Shown here piece by piece: positions 1 to 12,568 of a stretch of 64,000 bases of DNA. The notes under the pieces were generated by a model that worked only from the letters and a program-made list of their open reading frames with translations, ran no database searches and was not told the DNA's origin. The position numbers were made by a program, and so were the translations under genes. The DNA lies in NCBI RefSeq assembly GCF_047948215.1, contig NC_134460.1:150530049-150594048 (forward strand), given 5' to 3'. Within the stretch, counting starts at the first letter, position 1. Every line of letters begins with the position of its first letter. This DNA is from Lycorma delicatula (Eukaryota; Arthropoda; Insecta; Hemiptera; Fulgoridae).

Positions 1-30
1 CTTCCTTTACTTCGTACAAGGAAGTAAAAA
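1..30. repeat. Terminus of a transposon-like repeat cut by the window edge
   Basis: The window opens with a short imperfect palindrome built on ACTTCGTACAAGGAAGTAAA. A related string, with TTCGTACAATGAAGTAAA, closes the repeat near 34085-34110. This looks like the end of an interspersed element whose body lies outside the window. The family was not identified. Confidence 0.35.
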
Positions 31-239
31 GGCTATCAAATCTTTTCTCGATGGATTAAAGAAAATTTTGTTATATGATTTGATCGGAGCAGCGTCACAA
101 AATACACGATCAGGTATGAAATAAAAAAGTAGAAGTAATTAAAAACATATATGAAATCCTTTAAAGATTGCAAATAAATGAAATAGTTAAATAGTAAATA
201 ACATTTTAGGAATTAATGAAAATTATGTGAGTACGTATA
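31..239. other. AT-rich intergenic DNA
   Basis: No coding or repeat signal was recognised. The last two bases (TA, 238-239) are the left target-site copy of the next element. Confidence 0.5.
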
Positions 240-1524
240 CCGGGCGATTCAAAAAGGACTGTAAAACTTTAAAAGCATATAAAAATTTGTTAAGATAACT
301 TGCAGATTGGGTTGAGGTCTCACTTCATAGAAAAAAAATAGACGTTTTGACGTACATAACTCATTAGTACCGAATTCGGCCACCAGCGCTGTCATCAGTG
401 TGTTAAAAATGGATACATTTACTGGTGCGGAACGTGCTCACGTGCACGTTTCGTTTTGGTTTCACGATTTGCCATCAAAAACTGCAGTATAATTTACTGC
501 AGTATAATAGGCGTATAATTTACTTTTTCACCGACTTTCGTTGAGACAGGTTGTTCTGTTGAAGATACAAAACCACCGGGACGCCCATGCAACCTTGAAT
601 CTGCTGTGGAAAAACTCGGAGAAAGCTTTGAACGCAATCCGAAGAAATCAACTCAACGTGCGTCTCGTGAGACTGGCATTCCACAAACGACTTTTTGGTG
701 CGTATTACGTAAACGGTTGCACGAAGTCATAGAAATTAACCGCGGTTCAACACATTACAGATGATGACAAAGTTGTTTGATTGCAGTTTTTATGTGAAAA
801 TGGTAAATAGAATTTTAGACGACGATACGTTTTTAGACAATGTAATTTCTAATAATGAGTTAATGTTTCACGTCAGTGGCAAGATAAACACCCGTATATG
901 CCGAATACGGGATAGCCGAAACCCTGAAACGCCCTATGGTCGATATTTTTTGTGTCTAAGCAAACTGAGACTGAACGGTCTGTTCTGTTTCCAGGATGCA
1001 ACCGTAAACGGTATCGTTTATCTGGACACGCTTCAAAAGTTTTTAATTCTCAATTAGACGAGGATGGCCGACATGGACGCCGTTACTGACGGGGCACCAG
1101 CCGTCTTGCTACCTTCTAGAGAAAATACTCGATTTCCAGGTCGGTGGATCGGTCGTGAAGGTCCATTCTTACGGCCACATCACTCTCCAGATTGACCCCG
1201 CTAGATATTTTCTTTGGGGTTTCATTAATGATCGGGTTTATGTACCGTCTTTGCCTACTGATCTAGTCGAGCTAAGACTTGGAAGTAACGCCGCAGCCGC
1301 AAAGGTAACGCCTGACTTGCTGACTACAGTCTAGAATGAAATCGACCTTAGGTGGAATTTATGTCGCATTAAAAATAAAAGTCATATCGAACCAAAGTGA
1401 ATGCCGGGTAACAAAATTGATGTGTTTTTTTTTTTTTGAAATGAGACCTCAATCGAATTTGTAAGTTCTGTCAATAAATGTTTTTGTGCTTTTAAAGTTG
1501 TGAAGTCCTTTTTGTATCAGCCGA
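240..1524 (+). mobile_element. Tc1/mariner-like DNA transposon, degenerate, with long TIRs and TA target site
   Basis: The left end (CCGGGCGATTCAAAAAGG and about 90 following bases) is repeated inverted at the right end, where the shared landmarks GAGGTCTCA and CTTTAAAAGCA occur in the same order. TA flanks both ends (238-239 and 1525-1526), the target duplication expected of Tc1/mariner transposons. The interior carries one broken transposase on the + strand. A second copy of the family is at 10824-12473. The length (~1.3 kb) is normal for a complete mariner-class element, so it was probably inserted whole and then decayed. Confidence 0.85.
409..1400 (+). pseudogene. Broken transposase of the 240-1524 element
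   Basis: The reading starts at ATG 409 (MDTFTGAERAH, the usual start in this family) and ends at TGA 1398-1400. Recognisable blocks are an N-terminal helix-turn-helix stretch (541-732, with NAIRRNQLNVRLVRLAFHK), the first catalytic region (761-1057, with DDTFLDNVISNNE and FHVSGKINT) and a C-terminal part ending FLWGF-like and SHIEPK. Several stops and frameshifts separate these blocks, and the second and third catalytic Asp motifs are eroded. The known family role is cut-and-paste transposition by a DDE/D integrase fold. This copy cannot encode an active enzyme. Confidence 0.8.
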
Positions 1525-1939
1525 TATTACGTGCACCTTTTACGAAGGTGTAGGGTTATTTCAATCGTAAAGAACGTTATTTATGCTAATATTATTTAAA
1601 TACATCAAGAGAATAATCTTCAATTTCTCAAACATGATTACCGCTGATATATTAATAAATTATTAAATATTATTAAAAAGTACGAATTCACCTTACCAGC
1701 AATTAATTTTTAACTTCTCAAGGTCTTTCAGTCCTTAGACCATCGTCAAAAGATTAAAATATATTATAATATAAAGTTAAAAAATTGAAATATTAAACAG
1801 TCATGACCGATTACTAGTTATCAGTATACTAATAAATAGAATAATCTTTTTTTTTAAAGAAAATCTTTTAATTTTCTTTAAAAATGAGTCAGAAAGTACG
1901 ACCCGTTCAGTTTATTTAACTTAAATATCAATTACATGC
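1525..1939. other. AT-rich intergenic DNA
   Basis: I see no gene, RNA or repeat structure here apart from short A/T runs. Confidence 0.5.
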
Positions 1940-2340
1940 TCACCGGGCAGAAAGAATTGGACGCTGTCGAGAAATATATTGTGAAGTTAGCGAAAAGAGA
2001 GAAGATAGATCACCGTAAATGGAATGAAGACTAGATCTTGGACAGGTGTCGAAGCCCTGAAGGAAATTTCCCCCATCGACCGTGGAGGTTAAGTAGAACA
2101 ATACAAAGTCCTCTGAGGGAGGCAGAAGAACATGACCGGTTGGCGAGGGGGTGGAGGAGGACAGCTTCCTGAGGAGCGTCGTTGGTCTGCGCTTGCGCGG
2201 ATCGACGACTGTGATGAGGCACGGAGACTCTGATTCCCCTGAACCCGATGGCACCCTCTCGGGGTCGCGAGATGCTTAACTGCCGACCCAGGGAGTGGAG
2301 GGTCGGTGAGAGAGGTGAGTTACACACGCACTCTTAATAA
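1940..2340. other. GC-rich island of unknown origin
   Basis: This ~400-bp block is clearly richer in G and C than its surroundings and dense in CpG. Open frames exist on both strands. The - strand frames are proline/serine-rich with no recognisable motif. The + strand reads GQKELDAVEKYIVKLAKREK before a stop. It could be the 3' end of a retrotransposon or a fragment of coding DNA. I do not recognise it. Confidence 0.3.
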
Positions 2341-3164
2341 CATCTTGATCTTGCGGAACCTGTTAGCGAGTCCGACACTCGGTACATAAATGGTATTCCT
2401 CCGACTCACCGAAAAAAAAATCAAAATCAACTTAAATGTTTATTTTTTTTAACTTTTGAAATTTAAATTTTTAATAACGAACGGTGTCCCGGTTAAAGTG
2501 AACGTTATTTGTGTTCCGGTATATAAATATATTTTTCGTTATAGAAAATGAAATACGAAAACTTATAAATTATGCATCAGATGCATTATTATGACAACCG
2601 TGTTGTGCTGACGTCATTAAAGGATTAATCATTCATTCAGTCGTGCGGTATCACTCCAGATGTGTCGTAGTCATCCTAATCTTGTTTAAATATAACCACC
2701 GAAGTCGATTTACAAAATCAATCTTCTTCATTTTATTAAAAGCTTATTTCCTTTCGATTCATTCATCATCCACTCAAACAAAATATATATATAGCTTCCT
2801 GCCTGTTTGTTTTGTTAATGAATCTCTACCATATTGTTGTGGTCTTGATATTCAGCACCCTATCTTTAAATCCTTGTTCTGTCTCATCCATTTTAGAGTA
2901 ATGTTTGTGTAAATTTGTTATGTATACACACGCATGGATGAATGCACATGCTTATTTATTGTTTGTGTGTGGGGTGTCTGAAGTTCTGTAACCTCTTTAT
3001 TTACTTAGTTTTTAATCTTATAATAAATTAATTTTTGTGACATCCGTTTTTTTTTACTTATATTTTGGTATTAGAAATTTTATTTTTCAAAATATTTCAG
3101 AATTAATCGAATCGAAAACATACGCGGACCAGGAGATAATTTTAAAAAGGACGGAGTATATGAA
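2341..3164. other. AT-rich intergenic DNA
   Basis: Short open frames here show no similarity I recognise and look like chance readings of T-rich DNA. Confidence 0.45.
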
Positions 3165-4060
3165 AAAGTTGAAAAAAAATGTTTATATTTGTTTACATTT
3201 TTTCTTCACTTTTTTTTCCCTACTTTTAAGACCGCAAAGGACCACTTTAGTCAGAATAATTCAAGTCTTTTTTGCCGATCTTTTGGCCTTTAAGTTCTTA
3301 GCTTTTACTTTTTCCCAATATTTAGTCGTTCTTAATGATTTTGTTTTACGATCCTCTTCTGAATAAACCCTTTTTTGTATAATTAAAAGTTCTTACTTTA
3401 AAGTCGGTATTCGGATCTTTAATAACAAATTTTAATTTTTCGGATTTATTAAGTATATCTTCGTAAGTCAAATTTAATTCTTGCACGTCTTCTTTAATAT
3501 CTTTCATCAATAATGACGGATTTTTTAAAGACCAAAATTGATCGATAATTCTCTTAGTAATCCTATCCTGCGGTAATCTTAACAAGTGTGCGCAGAAAGA
3601 AATTGGCTTCTTTTTCGTAGTATCGATTAAGGATTCCAAGTTTTCGTACAGAAATTTATTAGGCAATAATCTGTACTGATTTTCGTGTTTATATTTTTTG
3701 TTTATGCAGGTTCTAAGAATCCTGCGTTCAACTTTAAGCAAAGGTTCAGTCCTATTTTTCTGATTTAATCTAAATAAAGTCTCGCTCGCGTAAGTTTAAC
3801 CTGGTTTAACCACAGTTCTGTAATGCCTAATTTTAGTGTTAATCGAGAGCGGTTTTGTGTTGTAAGTATTTTTGGTTACTTGTAGCACTTCTGTTTTATG
3901 TATGAATTTTTTTTTTGGTAATATGATATTGGTGCAGTAAACTAATTTTACTAAAATTTCATAACCTAGTTCTGTGTTCATTAATAAGATTCTAAGTACT
4001 CTCGACATTCTCTTTTGGCGCCGATCCGTTTGATGGTTTCACCCGGTTTCATCATTTATA
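3165..4060 (-). pseudogene. 3' end of a non-LTR retrotransposon (LINE family P), C-terminal ORF remnant
   Basis: Read on the - strand from ~4060 downwards, this is the region after the reverse transcriptase palm domain. It shows KNTYNTKPLSINTKIRHYRTVVKPG, a stop, then KVERRILRTCI, YRLLPNKFLYENLESLIDT and FCAHLLRLPQDRITKRIID. The same order of blocks occurs at 62232-62906 (KIRRYNTVIKPTALYSSE, FFSHLCRLPENRLTKRII) and in the 21740-22660 piece, so all three belong to one LINE family. The lysine-rich tail decays near 3165. Stops and frameshifts show it is dead, and it is 5'-truncated as is usual for LINE copies. The clade is not resolved. Confidence 0.75.
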
Positions 4061-5390
4061 ATTCATGATTTTTGTTAAGAATTGCCGTAGAAAAATTCGG
4101 AAAATTCATTTTGAAACCTTAGTTGGCTACTGGATTATTATTTTTTATTTTGTTATCTATGAACATCTTCGAGTATATATTGTGATATAAAGTTGCCGGT
4201 ATGCTCGATCCACGTTCCCTTCAATTTCGTGCAAGTTCATTAAATATTTCCCTTCGCATTCATTCTTCACATTAATACCGAGCATTGCCATCTGTGAATT
4301 TCAACCGGTAATGTATTTCGAAATTCCAAAAATGTATCGCTACCCGAATTTCATAGTCGACGACGAAGACATATTTATTTATTTTTATTTTTTGTTCTTA
4401 GAAAGGTGCAAAAAACAATATCAAACAAATAATTCACCTTGATTTGCGCAGTTATACCGGCTCAACAGAAATTACTAGGGTCGATATTTGCGAGATAGCT
4501 GATAAATTTTCTTTCTTCCTTCGCTTTAACTCAACGTAAATTATTATCCGTCAAAGGTTAGAAAGCGTAACGCATAAATGCGTATTAGCTCTGTCTGGGA
4601 TATCTGAAATACTGTGGCAGTGTTAATTGTACGCGTGAAGAGGATAGCGTTATAGTTAGTAAGAATTCAGTCGCCGGTCGAATAAACCATCCCCACTCTG
4701 CGCGTCAACTGAGCTTTTTAAACTTTGACGAGTAATACGTTTTCCTAAATCAAGAAGAACATAATAAAGTGTGGTGGCGTACAATATGCATAGAAAGGAA
4801 AATTTATATTTTTATTTAAAGTAAAAAAGAAATGTATAGTACGTAAAAAAATTGTAAAAAATAAAGTAAAATAGGCCGGATTAATTACTGTAGACACGAA
4901 TTCAGGAACTAGATGAATTCTAGATGTGGGATTTTATTGATACTAGCCGGTCAGGGGCTTGTTGTCACGGTGACAGAAATATAATAATGAAGTAAAAGGG
5001 TACTTTTTTTTCTTTAATCAATATCTTTAATTCTCACATTCACTTCCGAGGGGATTAGGGCCTCGATCTGTAGCTTAAAACCCTCCCTGGGATAACACAG
5101 ATGTATCCTGAAAATTTAAAAGTAATCTGTCGGCTGGTTCTCGCATGATAATGTTGCAAACAAACAAACTTTGCATTTATATATTTATAAGATTTTTAAG
5201 TTGTGATTTGCGAAAATCACACTCCAAGCGAGCGAAAATGATCACAGTCCAAGCGAGATGAACTGGCACAAGTCACATCGATAGCTGAATCCCATCAAAA
5301 AATATCACGCTGTCAAGTCGATGGGTTTAAAAAGGCGTTGTGTATTAAAGGCGTTATTTTCAGCTGCTTTCAAGGAAGCAAACGATTAAG
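4061..5390. other. Intergenic DNA
   Basis: No coding signal or clear repeat was recognised, apart from a weak lead into the mariner remnant after about 5200. Confidence 0.45.
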
Positions 5391-5860
5391 ATGTTAAATA
5401 TCAACAACTAATGGAACGCAGGAAGCAGAAACAAAATTCCGGTCAGATTTGGCAAATTGCAAACAAATTGTGTTTCTCCAAGACGAACAAGTATTACTAC
5501 GGTAACTCGTGGAAAATTTATGGAGCTTGGTCGTAAAGTTATATCACATTCCCTGTATAGCCCTGGACTTCCACCATCAGATCTTCATTAAAATATTCAT
5601 TTCGAAATAAATGATTTCGAAGTTTACAAAACTCTTTGAACGGTAAAACTTTCATTAATGATGATTTCATGAAATCACACTCGGTTCATTTTTTTTCTGG
5701 TAAGTATCAGAAGTTCTATGAGCGCGGAATCGTGGAGTTCCCAGAAATTTGGCACGTTATCGGATAAAATGGAAAATATATAATTGATTAAAGTTCATTC
5801 ATTGTATAAAAACAATTTGAACTTTATTTCACCCTACAAAACCTTCTCTTGGCTAATACC
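5391..5860 (+). pseudogene. C-terminal remnant of a mariner transposase
   Basis: Spread over two frames, the + strand reads the last third of a classical mariner transposase. It has a VFLQDE-like second catalytic region, then SLYSPGLPPSDLHLF-like residues corresponding to the third-Asp motif, then SFINDDFMKSHSVHFF and QKFYERGIVEFPEIWHVI, which is the conserved C-terminus of the SETMAR-like mariners. Multiple frameshifts are present. The TIRs could not be placed. It is older than the TIR-bearing elements in this window, judging by its decay. Confidence 0.7.
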
Positions 5861-8639
5861 CAATATATCAAAACACAAACCGTGGATCGAATTTTTTAAA
5901 AGTTTATATTATCAGATATTTTTCTCATCAGTGCAGTGCTTTTTTACAGACTATACATAAATCGTTTGAGCTTAAAGTCCAATTTAATAAAAAATTCTTT
6001 GTTAGTTAAAATTTCCAACGATTTTGATTTAGTTTTGCTAAAATTACTACAATATTAATATTATTTCTAATATAAAATACTATATGAAGTATGGGAAATT
6101 ATCCATATATTTATTTATTCTTTTATCAAAGCAACATCTTCATTTTCTGGTTTTCATTAATGGATGTACGCGTGAAAAACCCCTAAATTTAAGATTAAAT
6201 ATATTAAACCCGTGGTAGGCTTAAGTTTCAAACTTCATTCTGATTTTTTTTTGTCATTGTTATTTAATTAATATAAAATATTATTTTCTTTTAAATAAAA
6301 TATTTTGCGAAATGCGAAATTTAATCATCTAATTAGTGTTACATTTAATTAATTTATTTGTGGCTTCCGATTTTTTCGTTAATATACAAAGTAAATGATA
6401 TCCTTGAAACGAGTGAAAACTTTTATCTCTCCTGTGTATTTAAAACAATTTTCCCTTTTATTTGGGATTACTTGTAAAATATTTGTTTTTGTTATAAACA
6501 TATTTCTCAAATTGTTTGACAGATTTCATTTTAAAAATAAGAATTCTGTCTTCTACCTACTCGTACCTGAATACAATCACAACGGTGTACGGAATTAAAA
6601 CCTGTTTTTTTAAGAAAGGCAATTCAACATCAACCACCTTATTAACTATGGAATTTTTTATTTATTTTAATTTTGTTAATTTTAAAAACGTATAGTCTAT
6701 CTTGACATTTATCTTAATAAACGACTTAATTTGGTTATCTAAAGATTTTCTGATTTCTATTTCGTACCATTTGGTTAATTTTTTTAAGTTTAAAAATTGT
6801 GATCGGCTTAATAAATATTCAGATTATCTTTTACGAATCAAAAACTTAAATAAAAATGTTATTAGCTATGTACAGTGTCACAAAAACATATTTTATGTAA
6901 ATAAAAAATTGTGAATGAGAAAAACAGCAAATAGTGTTTATTTACTTTTTTTTAAAAAAATAGAATGAAAAAATTTAAGTATATATGAAAATTAAATATT
7001 TTTCTAATTAGTTAATGTAGACTACCATGCTTAGGTTTTGATATCTTATCTGATCTGTGAAGTGAATTAAAACTCATTTCCTGGGATTTCCATATAGCTT
7101 AATTTTAAACCTTTTCCCCGTGAATTTTTTATGTTTTAAGTATTTCAAACAGGGTTGAAAAACCTTAAAACAGAATATTTTTGGCGATTAAAAAAACAAG
7201 TTTTTTGTATTTAAGACCTTTATTTTTTCATGCTACTACAGAATTTATCTCCTATAAAAATGCATAGTTACTGTAAAAGTTCACAGCTATTATAACTTTA
7301 ATACATTGAAACGGTAAAAAGTTATAAACTTTATTAAGGTGGATTATTTTACCTCTACCCCATTTTATGATGAAAGATGAATGAACATTCATCTTTTCCT
7401 GTACTTTGTCCTAAAAAAAATCCTTACTTTTTTAAAAATTAATCAAGTCGATAAGTTTAAAAACATTTTTCATACATGTGTATGCGATAACGTTTTATTT
7501 TTTATTAATATTTTATAAAGGTTTGAGATGAGATCAGTACTAGTCAGCGGTTGATATTTACTATTTACCTGCATTTTCAAACTTGAAATTGAGTTTAGTT
7601 TGATTGATGATGCAGTCTAAACGGAATTACAAAGACCTCGGTTAATCACATAAATGTGAAAATAAAGTATAATAATTATAAAAACATAGCCTACCGGGTT
7701 GCGGGCATCGTTCTTACGGTACCCGCATAACCTGAATTAAGTATTATCAGTTTTCATCTTCCCTAAGCAATGATTAAAAACGTTAATATCTGGTACACAT
7801 TTGTTCAGTGAATGGTTTAGGAAATCTCTGAGAAATGATTGGAATGACACGATGCTTAGATAAATGGGAGCTAGCGTTACGTTTTTTTTACCACGTTTCC
7901 ATTATTTTTTTATAAATTTAGCAATTCCGTTATCGTACTTAGCTTCTTCTTAAAAAAATTACGCGTTTTTTAGATTATTTGGAACACATTTTGTACTTCA
8001 GTCTGTAATTAGATTTCTCATAACGAAAGAAATTTAGAATTGAAATCATCATCGGCGTACTAAAGAAAATAATTTTACAGTTTACGAAATTTAGTTTATC
8101 AAAGTGAGGTACCGTTTAACAGTGCCGGTTCATAAATATTGTCGTACATTACCTGCAACGTAAAGAACTCCTCGGTATTTTACCTGCTACCTACCTTGAT
8201 GATATTTTATATGAATAGAATACATCACCCTTATAGAAGAAATTTTCAAATGATAGTAAAATGTCAATCTTGAGATCAATTCATAGTTATTTATTTAGAT
8301 TATGTTTTGATAGGTTAGGTCGTCCGTTATAATTCAACACTACCTCATGAATTCACTGAAAGTCTAATAGTTTTTCTTTCAAAATTCCCTCGTACTCTGA
8401 TTTTCTGCGGTTAATTAAAGGTGGTGAATACGAAAAGAATACATATAAATATATTTATACTTTAGCCGTATTGAATGTTGTATAAAATAAATCCCTTTCG
8501 GCACGCTGGAAGATTTGACCGTGCTAAGTAGGGGATAAAAAAGATTTCCACCTTTAAGTTAAGAAAAATTTCAAATTTACTCGATACGACAGTGGTTGCA
8601 TGTGAAAAAAGTTTCAGATGTTTAACATACGACAAGCCC
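5861..8639. other. AT-rich intergenic DNA with one perfect small hairpin
   Basis: About 2.8 kb with no gene recognised. The only structure noted is a perfect hairpin at 7374-7397 (AAAGATGAATG arms around two A bases). Confidence 0.5.
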
Positions 8640-9240
8640 CATCTTACAATTCCATCAATATTTTGGTCATCCCTTCCCGTCATGGATGGTCATATTTCAA
8701 ATTGTTTCAGACAAAAGGTTTAGGTAATGTTTAGAGGACTAACGAGACCTCTTCAAACCGATTTGATACTGTGCCTATTAAGGGAGGGGATTTTTTTTTT
8801 GTCTTCAAAACTCCATTTTTTCCAACCCTGGGCCCATGGTTGGTGATATCGAAAAATTTTACAAACATAAGTTTTAGTCCCTTATCCAAAGGATAGTAAG
8901 AACTGTAAACGAATTCGATATTCTACATAATAAGGAAGCTATAGCGATATTTTTTTTCCCGAAAAAGCCTCCCCATTTCCACCCCCACGGTCCGATTTTA
9001 GCCCATAAAGAACTCGACGGACATTTTTGGACGAGTTATTTTTAAGAAAAAATTTGAAACTGATTGGCGCAAAATTACGGCAGTTATCGTATCCACAAGA
9101 AAGTGAAATATATAAATAAATATATATATATATATATATAAATAAACTTTTGAACTGAATGTGGTTTTGGGGTTTGAGGCATGTAAAACGTGAAAATATT
9201 TTGAAATTTTCCGGAAGTCGAATAATGGTACCCATTACAT
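8640..9240. repeat. Probable unclassified interspersed repeat with (TA)n tract
   Basis: This block is less AT-rich and richer in CpG than the flanks and contains a (TA)n tract at about 9117-9140. A 98-codon frame on the - strand is low-complexity in the middle, where it reads through the (TA)n tract, so I do not call it a gene. The uneven composition suggests an old transposon. No termini or coding domain identify it. Confidence 0.25.
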
Positions 9241-10823
9241 AGGTAGTTTTGTTATGAAATTTACCTAATAAACCCGTTTAAAGAAATTTAAATATTTAGG
9301 GTCATCCATCGTTCGTAGTATCAGACAAAATAGAATGCTGAATAAATTTAGAACGGATCATCAGAACTTTGATATAATTAAGTCCATAACATAGAAAGAA
9401 TGTCATTATCTACTGTAGGCTAGCTACTTGTTATTCTTAGAAATTTAAATCATTCATGTTGAAAAAATTTAATGCCGATTTAATTTGGATAGATAAATTA
9501 TTATATCAGGTTGATTAGCATTAAAACAAATTCATTGTATTACATTTTTATAATATGTTTATATATATATATATACATATATAAAATTAAAATGCTTTCA
9601 AAACACGCCAAGTTATTTATAAAACTAGGGTAAATATTTGAATTCAAATATAAAAATATATTAATACTTTAATATTATGTATGTTACATTTAAAATTAAT
9701 TGATGTAGGTTGGTCACATAAATAATAGTTCACAGTATCTATTGTTAAATAGAACCTACCAAATTTAGTGTACGTGATTTAACATTGAATATAACAATAT
9801 TCTTTTGAAACTCGCCGCGCTTGAACCTTTGATAGAACTTGTAACGGTTATACTTATCTCCACGTGGGTGAGAGTTTGTTGGCACTTGACTCACCTGAAT
9901 ATCAATTAAAATGTGCCAACTCTATGCCCCACCCTTTATCAAAAATAATTATAATTATAAAAATTTATTACTTAATCAAATATACATTGTTAAAATAAAT
10001 ATTTTGAGATTTAATAACTCATACGTAATTATTTAAAAAGTAGCTAGTTTAAAATGAACGACTTGTTCCTGTTAATTAGAGTTGTTTCGTTGGTGTAATA
10101 TGCGTACAATTTATTTAAATTATATTTTATAATATATATAATCAATTTTCCTTTAAAAGAATTCAAATAATACTTTAGTAGGATGTTTACAATAAAATCT
10201 TTTATCGAATTATGTTAAAGTGTCTAATGAAGATATAAATAATTATTTCTATTATAAGAGAAAAAAATAAAACCTTATAATTTTTGATGGTATTTTTAGC
10301 AGGGACACAGTTATTTTTCGTTAAATTACCTAATAATGTTATTTATACATTTCTTGTTCTATTACATAATATTCATATGATGTATGTTTAAATTACTATC
10401 GTTAACGTTTTCGCAATAAATAATACCTATGATTTTTTAACTTATAGCTATATTTTTATGTCTATTATTGTTAGGAAATTCTGTAAGAATATGCTATAGA
10501 TTCATTCCCGAATTAATCGTCGTAGTTGTAAATTTTGGGTAAGTAGTAAACAATTGTTATTAACAAACTATCCATATTACGATAAATTCGGCATATTCAT
10601 TTGTCTGAAATTGAAAGAATTAAGAACCCCCGCTTTATCCGATAAGTACCTCAGTTCTAAGTTTGGCTTTTTGTACGTACATTAGATAGCAATGAAAGAG
10701 ATCCCGGTGAAGCTGTTGTTTGTAGTATTGAGATTTTACTGTAAGTCTGTGCGATTGTGTTAGCGTAATATTTTATAATACCGCACGACTCAATTTGTTA
10801 TTGTCCTCACCAGTATTATTATA
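9241..10823. other. AT-rich intergenic DNA
   Basis: Nothing recognised. A short (TA)n tract lies near 9561-9575. TA at 10822-10823 is the left target copy of the next element. Confidence 0.5.
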
Positions 10824-11894
10824 CCGGGTGATTAAAAAAGGACTTCACAAATTTAAAAGCGTATAAAAATTTATTCAGATAACTTATAGGTTCGATTGAG
10901 GTCTCATTTCAAAAAAAAAAAAAAATAACACTTCAAGTTTGTCACCCGGCATTCACTTTGGTTCGATATGACTTTTATTTTTAATGCAACATAAATTCCA
11001 CTTGAGGTCGATTTCATTCTAGACTGTAGTCAGCAAGTCAGGCGTTACCTCTGCAGCTGCGGCGTTACTTCGAAGTCTTGGCTCGACTTGATCAGTAGGC
11101 AAAGGCGGTACATAAATTAACCCGATCATTAATGAAACCCCATAGAAAATATCTACCGGGGTCAAATCTGGGGAGCGAGGTGGCAATGAAATCGGACCTT
11201 CAAGACCGATCCACCGACCTGGAAATCGAGTATTTTCTCTAGAAGGTAGCAAGAGAGTGGTGCCCCGTCAGAAATGGCATCCATGTTGGCCATCCCATCT
11301 AATTGAGAATTAGAAAATTTTTAAGCGCATCCAGGTAAAGGATACCATTTACCGTTTCACCCTGGAAAACAAACAGGCCGTACAATCTTCATTTGCTTAG
11401 GGCACAAAAAATATTGGCATCAGAGCTATCAGGGTTTTCGCTACCCCGAATTCTGCAGTTATGGACACTATGAGTATTTATGGGCAGTTATGGGCGTATT
11501 CGGCAGTTAAGGCGAACACCTTGTCGCTGATGAAAAACGTTGACTCATCGTTAAAAATTACATCGTCTAAAAATGCATCGTTGCCTACAATTCTGTCCAT
11601 TTTCACATAAAACTGCAGTCGAGCAACTTTGTTGCCGTATGTAGTGCGCTGAATCACGGTTAGTTTTTAGGGCTTAAAGCGCAATCGTTTACGTAATACG
11701 CGCCAAACAATCGTCTGTGTAATGCCAGTCTTTGACGTGACGCACGTGGAGTTGATTTCTTCGGACCGCGTGCAAAGCTTTCTATGAGTTCTACAGCAGC
11801 TTCAGGGACGCGTGGGCGTCCTGGTGATTTTTATATTTAACAGAACAACCTGTCTCGACGAAAGACTGGTGCCAAGGTAAATTGTATGCTTACT

Positions 11895-11906
11895 AGGAGG
11901 CTCCCT
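11895..11906. repeat. Target-site duplication, left copy (SINE A, copy 1)
   Basis: AGGAGGCTCCCT is repeated perfectly at 12202-12213, on the other side of the SINE. Confidence 0.9.
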
Positions 11907-12201
11907 AACCCACCGGGTGGTCTAGTGGTGAACGCGTTTTTCCAAATCGACTGATTTGGAAGTCGATAGTTCCAGCGTTCAAGTCCTAGTAAAGCCAGTT
12001 ATTTTTACACGGATTTGAATACTAGATCGTGGATACCGGTGTTCTTTGGTGGTTGGGTTGCTATTAACCACACATTTCAGGAACGGTCGAACTGAAAATG
12101 TACAAGACTACACATCATTTACACTGATATATATCCTCATTCATCCTTTGAAGTATTATCTGAACGGTAATTATCGGAGGCTAAACTGGAAAAAGAAAGA
12201 A
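11907..12201 (+). mobile_element. tRNA-derived SINE, family A, copy 1, nested in the mariner-like element
   Basis: The 5' head contains RNA polymerase III box A (TGGTCTAGTGGTGAACGC) and box B (GTTCAAGTCC). It is followed by a unique body (ATCGTGGATACCGGTGTTC, then GGAACGGTCGA) and a 3' region GGAGGCTAAAC plus an A-rich GAAA tail. A perfect 12-bp target duplication flanks it (11895-11906 and 12202-12213), which is direct evidence of target-primed insertion. SINEs have no coding capacity and depend on a partner LINE. The partner is not identified, and the 3' end shows no obvious match to the LINEs in this window. Confidence 0.92.
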
Positions 12202-12213
12202 AGGAGGCTCCCT
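12202..12213. repeat. Target-site duplication, right copy (SINE A, copy 1)
   Basis: Perfect repeat of 11895-11906. Confidence 0.9.
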
Positions 12214-12552
12214 ATCTTAATCTCTACGAAATTACACGTTGCTGACTGCAAATTATGAAACACAGCGAGCACACTACCGCACCAGTAAATGTATTCATTT
12301 TAACAAAATGTTTATTTTTTAACAAAACTAGCGACAGAAATCTGTACTAATGAACTACGTAAGTCAAAACTCGATGTGTTTTGCTGTGAAATGAGACCTC
12401 AACTGAATCGTAAATTAACTGAATAAATTTTTATATGCTTTTAAAATTGTGAATTACTTTTTGAATCGCGCATTATTTTTTCAACAGTAATTTCGTGTAT
12501 AGTTTCGATCGTGTTTTCTTCGTGTTTTTTCAACAATGATAATTTTAAGTAT

Positions 12553-12568
12553 AGCTGGCATGTAATTA
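12553..12568. repeat. Target-site duplication, left copy (SINE A, copy 2)
   Basis: AGCTGGCATGTAATTA is repeated perfectly at 12846-12861. Confidence 0.93.

Larger units (their letters stand above)
10953..12298 (-). pseudogene. Broken transposase of the 10824-12473 element
   Basis: The frame starts at ATG 12298-12296 (MNTFTGA, matching MDTFTGAERAH of the first copy) and its terminal stop is at 10955-10953. The C-terminal third is best preserved, at 11019-11252: FPGRWIGLEGPIS, then PPRSPDLTPVDIF, the third catalytic Asp region, then TPDLLTTV. The middle is scrambled by frameshifts, and a SINE splits the N-terminal part. It encodes a DDE/D transposase by family knowledge and is inactive here. 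Confidence 0.75.
10824..12473 (-). mobile_element. Second copy of the long-TIR Tc1/mariner-like element, interrupted by a SINE
   Basis: The left end (CCGGGTGATTAAAAAAGG and about 85 bases) is repeated inverted at the right end, and TA flanks both ends (10822-10823 and 12474-12475). It is the same family as 240-1524: both share the AGGTCTCATTTC region and the same transposase, here on the - strand. The apparent length of 1650 bp is explained by a SINE of ~295 bp plus a 12-bp target duplication inserted at 11907-12201. Without that insertion the element would be about 1.34 kb, close to the first copy. Confidence 0.85.

Noticed and set aside
1940..2327. Two overlapping - strand open frames of about 100 codons
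   Set aside because: Proline/serine-rich readings of a GC-rich block, overlapping each other on the same strand, with no known motif.
8939..9235. 98-codon - strand frame
   Set aside because: Its middle is a (TA)n-derived YIYIYIY run; no domain is visible.
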